Below are positions 31,887 to 43,814 of a DNA stretch of 64,000 nucleotides, piece after piece. The translations under genes were made by a program, and so were the position numbers. The notes beneath the pieces are model-generated. The model worked only from the letters and a program-made list of their open reading frames with translations. It did no database searches and was not told where the DNA came from. The number at the start of each line of letters is the position of its first letter. Within the stretch, counting starts at the first letter, position 1. Source of the stretch: Tyto alba. Lineage: Eukaryota > Chordata > Aves > Strigiformes > Tytonidae. The stretch spans positions 12,121,427-12,185,426 of the forward strand of contig NW_024881296.1 in NCBI RefSeq assembly GCF_018691265.1, in the 5' to 3' direction.

Positions 31887-33589
31887 TCCTCATATTTTGG
31901 AAAACACCAGGTGCTTCTATAAATGATATCTCAGGGTAGCTCAAACATATTTGCAAATTCAAGTCAATTTTGCCAGAGACTTTCAGCTGAAAGATATACA
32001 TCAGAACATGGTAGACAAACCAGTCCCATAATTTCCATTGCTAGCTGTTTTAGCATAGTCAAAAGATTCAAGCACCTGTTAAAAAAGGGAAGGCTTCCTG
32101 TAAAATCAAAGACAAGGGATCCCCTTTTACTCAACAGCACAGTGTTTAGAGCAGTGGCTGAGGACAAGGAGACTCAGCTTCGACCAAGCCTGTAGTCCTG
32201 TGCCCAGGGTGTTGTCTGAACAGGGCTGTGGGCGGCCTCACACCTCTTCTGGGCACGGGAGAATATTGAATATTAAACATGAGCCCTCCACGTTAACAAA
32301 ACTGCTCTGGCAGCTGCAATACTGGCTCACAAGAGCACTCCTCTCCCATTCTGTCATCCCAGCTTTTTATCCCTTGGCTTTCATGAATATTTTTTATTGT
32401 AATTATTTTATTGTAATTGTTTTGGCTTAGGAAGATGTTTCATTTTCTCTACCTAAATCAAATCACTTTTAGATTTTCTTTTTTAATTCTTGTCTGGTTT
32501 TGGTCAGTTTAACTCATTTTAATTCTTCATCAAATGCAATTATTCATATTTCCAATACACACATTCAATAACCCAATTAGTTGCACAGTCCTTCTTACAA
32601 TATTTTCAAGAGGTTAAGTTGAAAATATTTGGTGAAATATGAGGTATGGAAATAAGTTTATTGTAAAGAAATAATATAAAGTCGTGAGAAGTATGTTATA
32701 AAGTATTACATACTAAAAGATATAAGGTTGGCGCTGCTGCATCTCTCTCATTTTCAAATACATACTTACATTTACAGAGCACTATATGTGATAAATTTAT
32801 TGTATGTGTAAAATCCCCATACAAGAATTTCAGTGACAACCACATTTATGCACTTGGAACTGAAGAAATGTGGTACCATGAGGAGGTGTGCCTCAAATGG
32901 TTTCTCCCACCTTTGCAAGCCACGGGCAGATGTTTCCCTTTCTGGACCTGGACATTTAAGACTAGTAATAAGGAAGGCTTCAGTGTGAAAGGCTGCTGTG
33001 TGTTTTTATAGCTGACCGCTCCAGAGTATGTAGCTAAAAAGTACTTATGATGACACATTTGCTTCCTGCTTAATATAACTCTCTCCTTTGGGGACAACAT
33101 GCCTACTGCAGCAATATCATATCATGATACCATATTCTAGAACAAATTACAGTATTACAGAAAACACAGGCTCCCATGAGCACCGAAGACTATAAGCAGG
33201 ATTGCCCAAGATTTTCTATTCTAAAATCTTGCTTTGTTATATCCTAACTTGGCTGAACATTCACCACTTGAGGTAAAATTTTCCATGATGCTTGGCTGTC
33301 TCAGGCTGATAATTACGGTTCTTGTTTTGCTAAGTTTTAGGAAAAAAGCTCCTTCCTTAAATAGGGCCCTTTTCTCATGTGAAATGAGTTCTTGCATTAA
33401 CTGACTGGCTTAGGTCTCCTGTTCTTTGGTGGAAGGAGTAGGAAAAAAACATCAGCCCTCTGAGATTTGGTAACTGTATGGGGTGTATCAGCAAAATGCC
33501 TCCAAGTCTGACCATGTTACAGCTTTGAAGAAACCGGGTTGGTTGTGTCAGGCAGAGGTGTGCTGGAGGCAAGCACCGAAATCCCCTGG

Positions 33590-34670
33590 GCGGACCTGAG
33601 CAGACGTCATTTTGGGGTGGTGTGCCTACACCCCGCTTCCTCACCCTTGCTGCCCTCGGGGCGCTGCTGTTGCCTGCAACATCCCCACCCCCTTCCCACT
33701 TTGGGGAATTTTCCTTCCTGGGGGTGTTGAGGCTGGACGGTCAAACAGCGGCTTGCAGGCCGTGACCGCTCGCGCTCCGCCAGCGGCCCGGATGGCTGCA
33801 CGGGGCCTATGCCGCGCGCCCTGCCGCTGGGCCGAGGAGCCGCCCCGGGGGGTCAGGGACACCCTCTGCGTCTCCCGCGGCCGGGAAGAAGTTGCAAGGA
33901 GTTGGGGGGGGTAGCACAGATCCCAGACCCGATCCCCAACCTTCCCTGAGACAGTCTGCTGCTTGGGCAGAGCCAGGGCGCCGGGTGCGGGTGCAGGTCC
34001 CTCCGACCAGGACTTGTTGGCTGTTGGGGTGCCTCGGCCGGTGGAGCACCTGGGGAGCTGGCGCCCGCCGGCAGCAGCTGTGGCGGAGGGGGGTGCTGGC
34101 GGGCCAGCAGGCTGGGCAGCGAGCGGCAGGGGGGCACCCCGAGGGGCCCGGCAGCGCTAGCGGAGGGGGAAGCAGGCTCTGGGTTATTAACGGCTTCCCT
34201 GGAAGCCGAGCCAGGGCCGGGGCCAGGGCAGGCAGGCAGCCAGCCCAGCATCCCGGGAGGCTTCCTCGGCTCTCTTCGCCCACCTCTTTTGCTCCATCCA
34301 GTGGTGACGAGCCACCTCCGAGCCTCCAGGCTTTGAGGAGGAGGCCGAGGGGCACAGGGTGCCTCAGCCTCCCTGCTTGGGTTTCCTGCAGCCCTCAAAG
34401 AAGATGGTCTCGCCTTGCCCCAGCTCCTCCCCAGGTACCGGAATGCCAAGAGCGCACACAGCCCCGCTGTGCAGCCGTCACTCCCAGAGAGGACGGCTGG
34501 CTCAAGGCTCCAGCCTCTCTCCGGCGGCAAGACACCATCACTGCCTTAGAGCAGCAAGCAGCAGCCGGGGACCCTCGCCTTGGGAACCAGCAGTGCTTTA
34601 CAGCCGGCCAGCTGCCTGCTCCAGTCCCCCCTGGGGTGGGGGGTGGCGAGGAAAGGGGCTGCTGATTTCC
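33590..34670. promoter_or_regulatory. GC-rich, CpG-containing segment, possible promoter or enhancer
   Basis: GC content rises sharply against the AT-rich DNA before it. CpG is frequent at 33740-34160, and a CRE-like half (GACGTCAT) is at 33604-33611. Overlapping frames occur on both strands (plus 33892-34665, 257 codons; minus 33853-34530, 225 codons), typical of GC-rich non-coding DNA. No protein is recognised. Confidence 0.4.
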
Positions 34671-35182
34671 CCATAGCTTCCACGAAGAGGCAAAGCAACA
34701 GGGGCTGAGGCCAGGAGGGGTCCCTTCGCTTCAGTCTGAGCCTGGGGGAACGTTGGCTGCTGGAGTGAGAGTGAGCCCTCAGCCCCAGGTTTCCAGCCAT
34801 ACCCAAGCCAAAGGCAGCCTCAGGGGTTCCCCAAGTGCAGCCAGAGCAGCTCCCCAGGCGTTCATCACCAACGGCAGCATTTGGTCCCCTGTGACTTGTT
34901 CGGGACTCCTTTTTTTCTTCTTTTTTTTATTTTTTGCCTTTGACATTTATGTCTATTTTGTCAACGCTAAAACCAAAAAAACCTGCATTCTCACAATAAT
35001 TTACATGTTGTCTAAAAGAAATGTGCATTGTCTCGGCAGCAGAGATGCAGCAGTGAAGAGTGAGAAGCTTCAACACCCCCCTCCCCATTCTGTCCTCTCT
35101 TACCTGGGGTGTTTCGATGCCACAGGATAAAAATAAATAAAAGCAAGTACTTCCCCTTCCTAGGAGCGGAGCTGATACGGCA

Positions 35183-35250
35183 GTAGCTCACTGGATGAGA
35201 GCAGCTCAGACCTGAAACGCTTTCTTCTCTGTTGGGATCACAGCTTGAGC
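35183..35250 (+). mobile_element. Possible tRNA-derived SINE relic
   Basis: GTAGCTCACTGGATGA (A-box pattern) is followed about 50 bases later by GGGATCACAGC, a degenerate B box at roughly tRNA-like spacing. The 16-mer is identical to 11501-11516. Confidence 0.3.
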
Positions 35251-35963
35251 GTAGGCTTGTTGTGTCGGAATGGGCCTACTGTACCCAAACATCTGAGCTT
35301 TCTCCAGCTCCTAGAGGAACATTTTATACTCATTATACATGCAGCAGAATTTCAAAATATGTCCCTGGGACCAGAATGCAGGAGGAGGACATTAAAGGTT
35401 AGGAGGTAGTAGGGGAAAAGAAAAAGGAATGAGTAATCTGGAGTTGCCTGATAACCCTTCGAGCCTTAGCCAAAATTAACTGTATTGAGCTGTCGTGAAA
35501 GGGGGAGATGTGCTACTTGACGTATTGTTAACAAAGAGAGGATTTTATTGCTTTAGGTACCTTTTAGAAGTGAAAAGCAAAGGATCAGCTCCACATCCCA
35601 GGTTTCAAAATGTTATGATCTAAGCGCAGAATTCATCACTGCCACCACTAAGAGATCATACATCCTGGAGTGTCATGAGCCATCCGTGATTTGTGTCATT
35701 GCAGAGGATGATAAATCACTGCTAAAGACATAACAAGCAGCATCATCACTGCAACACAATAGATCATGATGCATCAAGATCTTTGCTAAAATATTATTTA
35801 CAGTTAGCAGGAGCTTGGAATGGCAAAGCAGAAGCTGATATTAATCTTCCCTGCATTGTGCCTTTGTGCACGCTAAGGGCCCTGCCCTGGGAAAAATGGG
35901 ATCTGTAATGTTCACTGATGCAATAACCACTGGTTGTATACACCGAGGCTGAGAGGCTTTAAG

Positions 35964-35983
35964 TATATATATACATATATATA
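35964..35983 (+). repeat. TA-rich microsatellite
   Basis: TATATATATACATATATATA, with a single C interruption. Confidence 0.9.
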
Positions 35984-37669
35984 GTTATGGAGAAAAGGAG
36001 CGATGGTGAGAGCAAGTGAAGTCCAGTTCTTCAGAGCATTGAGAACTTGGTGATTACGCTGTTTAGAGCCCATCTGTAAATGCAGACACGTAAAGGTCTC
36101 TGTTCCTTACAGCAATGTTGGGGAGAGGATTTAGTCATAAAGCTTGAGGGGAAAAGGGACTTACTGGTTTTCAGAAAAGCTCTGAAGGTCTGGAAAAGTC
36201 TTAGGAGTTCTTCCAGCTCTCCCCCTATACAGCACGTGCAAAGACTTAAACAAATTAAGCTTTGCTCTCAAAACTACCTTGGGAATCACGTTAAGGGAGG
36301 TGCTAAATTAAAAACAACACTGCTGACATAATTAGTGTTTGGGGGTTTAGCCTTCAAAATGAAATTGTCCAAAAAATTCATATCCCCAAAACCCAAAAAA
36401 CCCCAAACCCAGATAATTCAAACTTCTGAAAACTGCTACCAGCTATTTTTATAGGATGCTCTCTGGAAACAGACTCTCGCTCTGTCAATGCAGACAAGTG
36501 TTTCTGAGGCACTGGGGACTGTGAGTTATTTCTCTCTCTTATGCAGGACATCGCTGATTTAGGTCACACCAACAGGACTAACAGTTCCATTTAAAGAAAC
36601 GCTGAGATGGGTAGAGAGGTTTTTTTAAAAAAAGACTTCCTGCTGGAAGGAAATCTGCATTTCCAAGCTGCTGATGACCTTTTTGACAACAAAAAACCCG
36701 TAATGCTTTACAAGAGTCTGCCCAGCTCCAGCCTTACCCTGTCAGCGCAGGAATTTATCCACCTCCTGCCATCCTAAAGACAAAAGACCCAAGTAAAATG
36801 CTTTTCAGTTTTATATCAGTTACTCATCCTGTGTTTGCTTCATGATGTGAAGCTGAACCCTCCTACAGACTTTAATTGAGTTAAATCATTGCCAGAACAT
36901 TTTAGGCTCCCTCTTGCACACCCTTCAATGTGTGCATCTCTGATGAGGCGTGTGAGCGAGGACGCGCTCCCAGGATATTTGGGCAGCCAGCCACCTACCT
37001 ACCTGTGGGCTCCAAATATTTCCATCAACCGTATTTCACTTGAACATTTCTTTCTTGTTTAGGCTATCATCAAAGTTGGGGGGGGAATAGGGAGGAGCCA
37101 CGAGCAATTTACTGGAATATCTACAGGCATTCCCCAGATTTCCCATCCTCCTCCTTAATTGGATATTATTCCTCATTAATGACTCTGTCAGAGCCTGTAG
37201 AGTACTAATTGTCCGTGGTTCCTCTCTCTTTCCCTCTTCTCTTCCCTCCCAGAGATTAGTCTTTTGTTCAAGTTCATGAGGTTTAATTTCTGTTCCTCTC
37301 ACGGAGATGGGCAGCACATCCAACCTTTGTTTCACCCGAGCCCTCAGAGCCCGGCATCACCTCCCTGGAATGGTTCTTTAGGATAAGGGGAAGACACAAA
37401 GCCTCCTGCCTGCTTCATTATCAGTCACCAAAGCCCAGCCACGCCGACGCTCTTGCCGTGGTCCAGCACAGCAGTGAGCCTGTTGCCACCTTGCGCACCC
37501 CCAAAGCTCCCGTTTCACCTCTTGGGCAGGTAGAAACCCGAAGGAGAGTCAGAAGTCATCTAAGTCTTTCAAAAAAAGCAGAGGACGGTGGACATTTGCT
37601 CCTTGTCGCCCCCATTTATCTTTGAGGGGCTTGTGTTCTTTCAAAACAAAACAGCTAATCCCAGAAGAG

Positions 37670-37690
37670 CAAACAAACAAACAAACAAAA
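37670..37690 (+). repeat. (CAAA)5 microsatellite
   Basis: Five CAAA units, the last with an extra A. Confidence 0.95.
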
Positions 37691-37925
37691 CTTAATTTAA
37701 GCGCCTATTAATCAAGGACTGACATGAAGAACAAATGGCTTTCAATGGCTGAATTATTTTGCGTTGCTGACTGCCTTGGTAAGCTTTTGGCAGGTTTTTG
37801 GCATTTTTCTGACAGGGTACCTTGCTAGGATATTTTAGGTCAGTATATTTAAAGCACGAAACCCGGTAAGGTTTCCACTGGTGCTAGCAAATCCCCTGAC
37901 ATGATTTTGGGTGTGATAGCCTGTT

Positions 37926-38260
37926 TTGACTTATGGCCTACTTGGTCGGGGCCAGCGCACGTTCCTGCCATTGTCTCCCTCGTTGCTCTGGAGATGCTCG
38001 TCCCCGAGGCTCGCCCTCGTTAGCATGCGACGCGGCCGGGAGCCATCGGGCTGTGACCCCCAGCGCCGGGGGGAGCCCCGCCAGGTCCGGCCATTCCCGC
38101 AGCCCTGCCCCGGCATTGCAGGCGCTCAGGGAGACGGGTGGCCTCTCTCTTCGACCTTGTCTGGGATTTCTGCCATGCCTGCGGAGCGCAGCCCTCCTGT
38201 CCCAGTTGCTTTTGTGACGGGGGACGCTGGAGCCGAAGCCTGGGCTGTGTGGGGAGGCAA
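37926..38260. promoter_or_regulatory. Small GC-rich, CpG-containing patch
   Basis: CpG-frequent DNA of about 330 bases (for example GCATGCGACGCGGCCGGG at 38023-38040). The frame at 37926-38411 (161 codons) is unrecognised and overlaps another frame on each strand. Confidence 0.3.
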
Positions 38261-41200
38261 GGGGGCTTTTGCTGATGTCTTCAGGGGAGTTAAAGTGCCA
38301 CTACCTGCCTTCTGCTGTCCTGGGGGCCTGCTAGCAGGAATCACAGCTATGCTGCCCAAGCGTACTTTTTCTCTGTCCTGTAACTCTCTTGCTACTACAG
38401 CCACAGGCTGACTTGTTACTGCCTGCAGTCAGCACGGAGCAATACAGACCTTGGCACCATTCAGAGAACATGAGTGCGTCTTTTAACCACTGCTACCCAG
38501 GGAAACCTCACTTTCCCACAAGCACCAGAAGATTTGAAGGCAATTCTTCAGGAAGACCCTCCGTAACGGGAAATTAGTACTTGAAAAAAAGATCAAAACT
38601 TTTTTAAAAATCCACACAGAATTGTAGTTTTTCTGTTAGCCAAACCACACAGGTTAAGGTGAAGGTAAGATATTTGTCAGAGGAGCTACAGGCTCTCCAG
38701 CCATCGAGTCAGCCTGATGTGGTTCAGTGTCCAGGTCATCCCAGGACACTGACAAGGCAATGGCAAATGATCTGGCTCCCGTCCGGAAGCCTCACATTTC
38801 AGGCTGGTCTGTCTGTCGGGGAGGTCCTGCCGGTGCCTCGCGGCTATCCATCCGTTCCACCTCAGCCAAGGTCAGCCCTGCCTGGGCTACAGGCACAACC
38901 TGCCACTCGGTCCCTGGTTTCCAGCCTCAGCACGGCTCCTGCCCCGGCTGCCAGGTCTGTACTAGGTGCCTGGTGTCAAACAGGTCTCAGCGGTCTTCTT
39001 CCTCTCCTCCAGTCCCTGGCCGTGGTGTAACACCACATCCAGAGCACTCACAGCCTCTTGGGCTTCCTCCCTCACTTCCTGGGATCTGCTTGCCCCCCCA
39101 AACTCTCATTCTTAGGATGGCAACATCTGGGCTGATCATGCTACTTTTGCCTGATTCAGATGTGGAGACAGCTTATTTTTCTGAAGGCAACAGACAGGAA
39201 GGCAGACCTTCCTCTCACACATGCCAGCGCCGCCTCTGTAGTGTTTTAGGAGAGAAACGCTTCCAGGGGTCCAGGACACCTGGAGCAGGAGAGCTAGTGT
39301 TCCCTGATCTCATCCTGAGAAATATAGGACAGCAGAGACTACGTGGTGGTTAGAAACTCTGCTATAAGGTCTGACCCATTTTTGTCCTCTAAAAGCAATA
39401 TAACATCTGCTCTCAGTATTTCTGTGTGCCATTTCAGAAATATCTCTGGAAAAGCACTGCTAATTCATGCCCTGTCCACCTTAAAATTGTATTATTGCAG
39501 CCTCTAGTTTATATGCCTGGGGATGGATCTTTATATAAACTAAAACTTCCACAGAAGATTATCTTGGGGATAAATTCAGTGGCAAAATGAACCTGTACCT
39601 GGCAGTTAAACCTCAGATCGGCCCAGCTGTCCTGCAGAGCCTGCTGTGAGTAAGTGGGAATAAATGTTAGTTGCTCTGTGCTGAGGCATGCCTATAGAGC
39701 AGCAGGTTTTTGGAGGCTCTTTGGACTTTGCTTCTGGAGGCGGCGGGGAGAAAGGGCTTGGAAAGACATCTCCCCATAGCTACCCAGCCGGTGCAGGCAG
39801 CCAGCGAGCCAGACCCACGGGCTTGGGGTAAGGGGATGAGGGGCGGTAGAGATCCCGGAGGCTGCAGTTCCCAATTTCCTCATGCCTCGGTGTCACGACC
39901 TGGAAATGATGAACAGAAATCCCTGTGGTTAACATCAAGGGAGTCCCTTCAGTGGCACGCAGTCGTGAGGCAGAGGCTTGGCTCTGCTTATCAGGGTGCC
40001 TTTCACGCCCTGGAAGAAGAAAGCAAAATCTCTGTAGACCCTCCATGCCAACCTGAGGTCTGGGAGACCTGACACCTCCTGGAGGTCCCAGCTACTGCTA
40101 AAACTCTTCTCCCATTCCCGAGCGAGAAGTTTTTCTTCTGCTGATATTAACTGCCAGTAAATATTCCTCTAATCTGCGAGCCATCAAAAATGCTGGCTCC
40201 ACTTATTTTAGAGTCCATCTTTGACCTTTACTGCTGTGAAATATATCTATTGATATTCCACCAGAGGCTATAAAACATCTGGCCTGACTGAGCGCCAAAT
40301 AGCTGGAATTTTCTACCCATTTCAGCCTGTGGCATTGACCCCAAATGACAATTTATCTGTGCCATTTCTGAGTCCCCTGGAACCCATGGGGCCTGAGATG
40401 CCAGGAGCAGTGTTGATCCACTGAGCAAACCCAGCCTGCGCCTGGCTGAATGGAGAAGACCCGATTTTGAAGGAAGAACTCTGCCGTTAAATAGAATTGT
40501 ACAACAGCCTTCAAGGCAGGGCGATTAGATTGAAGGATGTCTGCCCTTGCACACACCCTCCCCGCACCGCGTCGCTGCTGGATGGCAAAGCAATGGGAAA
40601 AGACAGAAGAGATGTGGATGCCCAGGCAAGGTGACACCAGTTCCCCCTTCAGAGACTGGGTTACCCCACCACCGTGGCTGTGCCCCTGCACCTCCAAACC
40701 CCTCAGGGATCCTGAGCAACACAGAAAAGAGCCAGGTGCAGGGGTTAGTAACTCGGACAAACAGACGGCCAAAAGCGATGACTTTCAGCAGGCCTGGGGC
40801 GAGGAGAAGACACCTGCGTGTCAGCCAACAGGCTCATCTGCTGTGGTGCTGCACTTATTGCAGCTGCAAAACACCCACCACGACCTCGGCTTGGGGTGTC
40901 CCCAACATCTGCAGTCTGCCCGGGCTGAGAGATGGTACCTTGCTGCACACCCTGGGGTTTCTGACACTGTCCCTTCCTCTGTCTCTTCTCCACAGACCGT
41001 GGGGCTGCCGTCTGGTGAGGCTGGAGAGGACTGGACATCATTTGGAAGTAATTTTCTTGGAGAGCAAACAACACTTGACCTTGCATTTCTTTTGGTGGGT
41101 CGCCAGGAAGGTCAGCTGCCCAGCGGCATTTTTGGTGGTGGCAACCATAGCGGCGAGGCATCGCAATATCTTCAACTGCACATCTAATTCCCTGTGTTTT

Positions 41201-42363
41201 CTACTACAGATGAATAGACAAAAGACCTCCCAGGCGGGGAGGGGGGCCCTGCTCCACCAGAATTTGGATTTTTCACTGTCAGCCAAGCAGAGGATCCAAA
41301 CTCCAACAATGAGCTCCCTGCTCCAGACGAAAAACATTTATAACCTCTCCAAGCCGAGCTCTGGCAGGGCGATACAGGCTGTGAGCTCCACAAGCTAATG
41401 ACCTTGAAAGTATCCATTTATCTCGGCCTTTCCCCCCAGCTTGAGATGCCACAGAAAATGTGAGGATTGCTTTCTTCTTTTTTTTTTTTTCTTTCCTTTT
41501 TGAACAGGGGGATGAATATTCAGGGAATGCAGGCAACATGGAAACTGCTCGGTTTCACCTCTCTGGCTGGAGCTGAGCGCCAACAGCCCAGTGGAAACCA
41601 AGAGTGCGGGGTAGTGAATCCTCCTGTCCCTGGTGTGCCAGGAGGGCAGTCTGCAGGGAAGGGACATCAGTGCTCTGCCTCCATTACCTGACGGCTCCAC
41701 ACTGGCTGCTCTTTCATTAATCTTCATCAATGAACAGTATTTATAACCAACAAAACCCAATCCTTCGAACCCGCTGTTCTTACCCACTAAAGGCAGCTCA
41801 TAGTTTGGTGTAATGTGACAACCTGAACTGCATTCAAAACCGGGCAACAGGTTAGAAACGTCCCTGGAACAACTGGAGCTGGTGCACGGGAAATGGTATT
41901 CCTTTGGGGAAAGCACTGACTCCCTGGAGGTCTTTACTTTTCAAAGTCAGTGTCTGCTTTTTATGCATTGCCACTGTATGGAAACCACTCATTGGCACAG
42001 CAGGGTGCTCCCTTTCTTATGGGATATACAACTTGGGTGTAAAATAATCCCGCTTCATTTCCTCTGGCATTCAGTACAGACAGCTTAAAGTGAAAAGAGA
42101 AGTCACACAAAGCAGCCCAGACGATGGACATGGGTAGAAGCTGCTATTAAGAAACATCCTTCTACTTACAGAAAAAAAAAAACAACCTTATTTGCCAATG
42201 TTTTCTGACTGCTGCACGTGTTAGTCCTCTTACAGATGTGGTGGCACCCAACCACTTTATTTCCTTATATCCTCCAGTGTACAGTCCACTCTGGCTGCTG
42301 CTCTGCAGATGCTCCAGCACCCGCAGGCAGGGACCTGCTGCTCACCTTTGTTTTCAGCCAGTA
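38261..42363. other. Non-coding stretch up to copy B
   Basis: No recognised gene. It holds the candidate terminal exon at 41210 and several unsupported frames (plus 38727-39353, 208 codons; plus 40537-41187, 216 codons; minus 41395-41916, 173 codons). A T run at 41477-41490 is low-complexity DNA. Confidence 0.5.
41210..41398 (+). other. Candidate terminal exon, 62 codons
   Basis: A strong acceptor (CCCTGTGTTTTCTACTACAG) precedes an open frame MNRQKTSQAGRGALLHQN... to TAA at 41396. It is the 3' end of a longer 283-codon frame that opens at 40547. No AATAAA follows closely, and no family is recognised. Confidence 0.2.
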
Positions 42364-43217
42364 CAGTGGGCTGTCTGCTGGGACTAGCATTTGGGCTCCA
42401 GAGAGAATTTGCTGGCTGCTGCCTTTGAAGCTGCAGCAGCAAGCATCAGCTCGTGTTTCCATTTTAGGCATACATGCAATGTACATCTTTGCTTACTGGA
42501 CACTCTGGGATGCAATCCAGCCTCAGGAATTCTTGGCTTCCCTCTGGGTTTTGATGACTTTGATGGTGGTGGTGCACTGAAGGGGTCCACGGTAGTCATC
42601 TCCTGACTCACTGCCAGCAGGATGGAGACTCATACGGAGACCTGAAGAACAGAATTTTTATTCCAGAAGACACACCCTGCAAGGTGGGTGCTGCGCTGCC
42701 CACACACACAGAGCTGCCCCCACCCAGTGCTGCTGCCACTGGAGACGTGGCTGCAGGGCTAGGCATAGCGAGGACACTAGACAGGTGCAGGCTGCCCCAT
42801 GCATGGCTCCACCGCCCAGATCCATGCTTTTTGGCAGGGCGGGGAGGTTGAGCCAACTCCTTGTACTTCCCCCATCCTACCCCCTCACGTGCCTGGCTCC
42901 CCGGGTGCTAACCAAACACCTCAGATCACTGGACAAGGCCTCAGTTCAGCCAGGTACTTCAGCATCAGCTTTAAGCAAGAGATTCAAAGTTTGTCAGTAT
43001 TTAGGGAAGTACTTCAGGGGACTGCTTGCACAGCCAGTTCGTATTTAGCTTGAACATGGCTACAGAGCCCGACTGCTATAAAAGTACCTTTATGATATGC
43101 AGGTTTAATTATTTCTTTAAAAACAAAAATCCCTTCACAGAAAAAGAAATGCCAAAGCCTTTTCAAAGCTCGTTAATGCAGTGAATAAGAAGCCAGAGTT
43201 GATTTACATAACAGAGA

Positions 43218-43235
43218 TATACATACGTATGTATA
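43218..43235. repeat. 18-bp perfect palindrome, copy B
   Basis: Identical to the palindrome at 853-870. Confidence 0.85.
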
Positions 43236-43446
43236 CGTGCATGAAAAGCATTTGCAGAGCATTCTAAAAATAGGAGACATTTCAGAGGTTTTTGGGCAAG
43301 TAAATCTTTACATGCTTTTCTGTTTTATTGCTTCCCTCCAAATTAGGAGTTTAAATGAAAATCCAGTCCTCCTGTTTTGTACAATCTGCAAGCCAGTGAA
43401 CCACAGACTTTCCTACAAACACCTCTCTCTCACTCCTCCATTGCAG

Positions 43447-43482
43447 GAGCAACCAAGAACACCCAGTGCTACAGGGATGAAG
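43447..43482 (+). other. Candidate 36-base exon, copy B
   Basis: Same acceptor, body and donor as 1082-1117, without change. Confidence 0.2.
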
Positions 43483-43703
43483 GTCAGTAAAGGAGAGATG
43501 GTTTTGTCTCTAGTCTTGCAGTTCTCCTAAAATGAAATTCATCCCTTAATTTGGAGGGCAATTTTCCTCTGAGGACAGTAGGAAAACAGTAGTAGTTCCC
43601 TGCGAAACACTCACGATTTTAACGTGTCGGTGTTTGGAGGTTTGAGGTATCTAAGCAGAAAAGGGAGGAGGTTGAGCTCTTGTGAACTGTGTGCTCCAAA
43701 TAC

Positions 43704-43814
43704 CTGAAACTATGCTTAATCTAAAGCTTAGGCGTAGCTTTACCAACTTGGGTGGAGTGGCTTTCATACTTCACGCTAAGCGTATGCTTAACTGCTCCTC
43801 TGGGTCGGGGCCCC
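43704..43814. mobile_element. Decayed MITE-like interspersed repeat, copy B
   Basis: Counterpart of 1341-1450, with the same GGGTCGGGGCCCC terminus. Confidence 0.4.

Larger units (their letters stand above)
26672..33590. other. AT-richer non-coding stretch after the gap
   Basis: No recognised gene over about 6.9 kb. Frames are short. It holds degenerate repeats at 28989, a decayed interspersed repeat at 31561, an ATC microsatellite and AT-rich DNA at 32390-32830. A good donor (CAAAG|GTAAGCC) at 30829 has no convincing matching acceptor. Confidence 0.55.
34671..37925. other. Non-coding stretch with no clear gene
   Basis: Contains the A-box-like 16-mer at 35183, a TA-rich microsatellite at 35964 and a CAAA repeat at 37670. 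Frames are short and unrecognised. Confidence 0.55.
21610..42363. other. Segment present once in this window, between the two copies
   Basis: These 20.75 kb have no second copy inside the window. If the 42.4-kb period is a true tandem or a haplotype join, 21610-26658 should recur after base 64000 and 26672-42363 should recur before base 1. The segment is mostly non-coding, with moderate AT content at 26.7-33.5 kb and GC-rich patches at 33.6-34.7 and 37.9-38.3 kb. Confidence 0.9.

Noticed and set aside
33853..34665. 225- and 257-codon frames on opposite strands
   Set aside because: Mutually overlapping frames in GC-rich DNA with low-complexity composition. No protein recognised.
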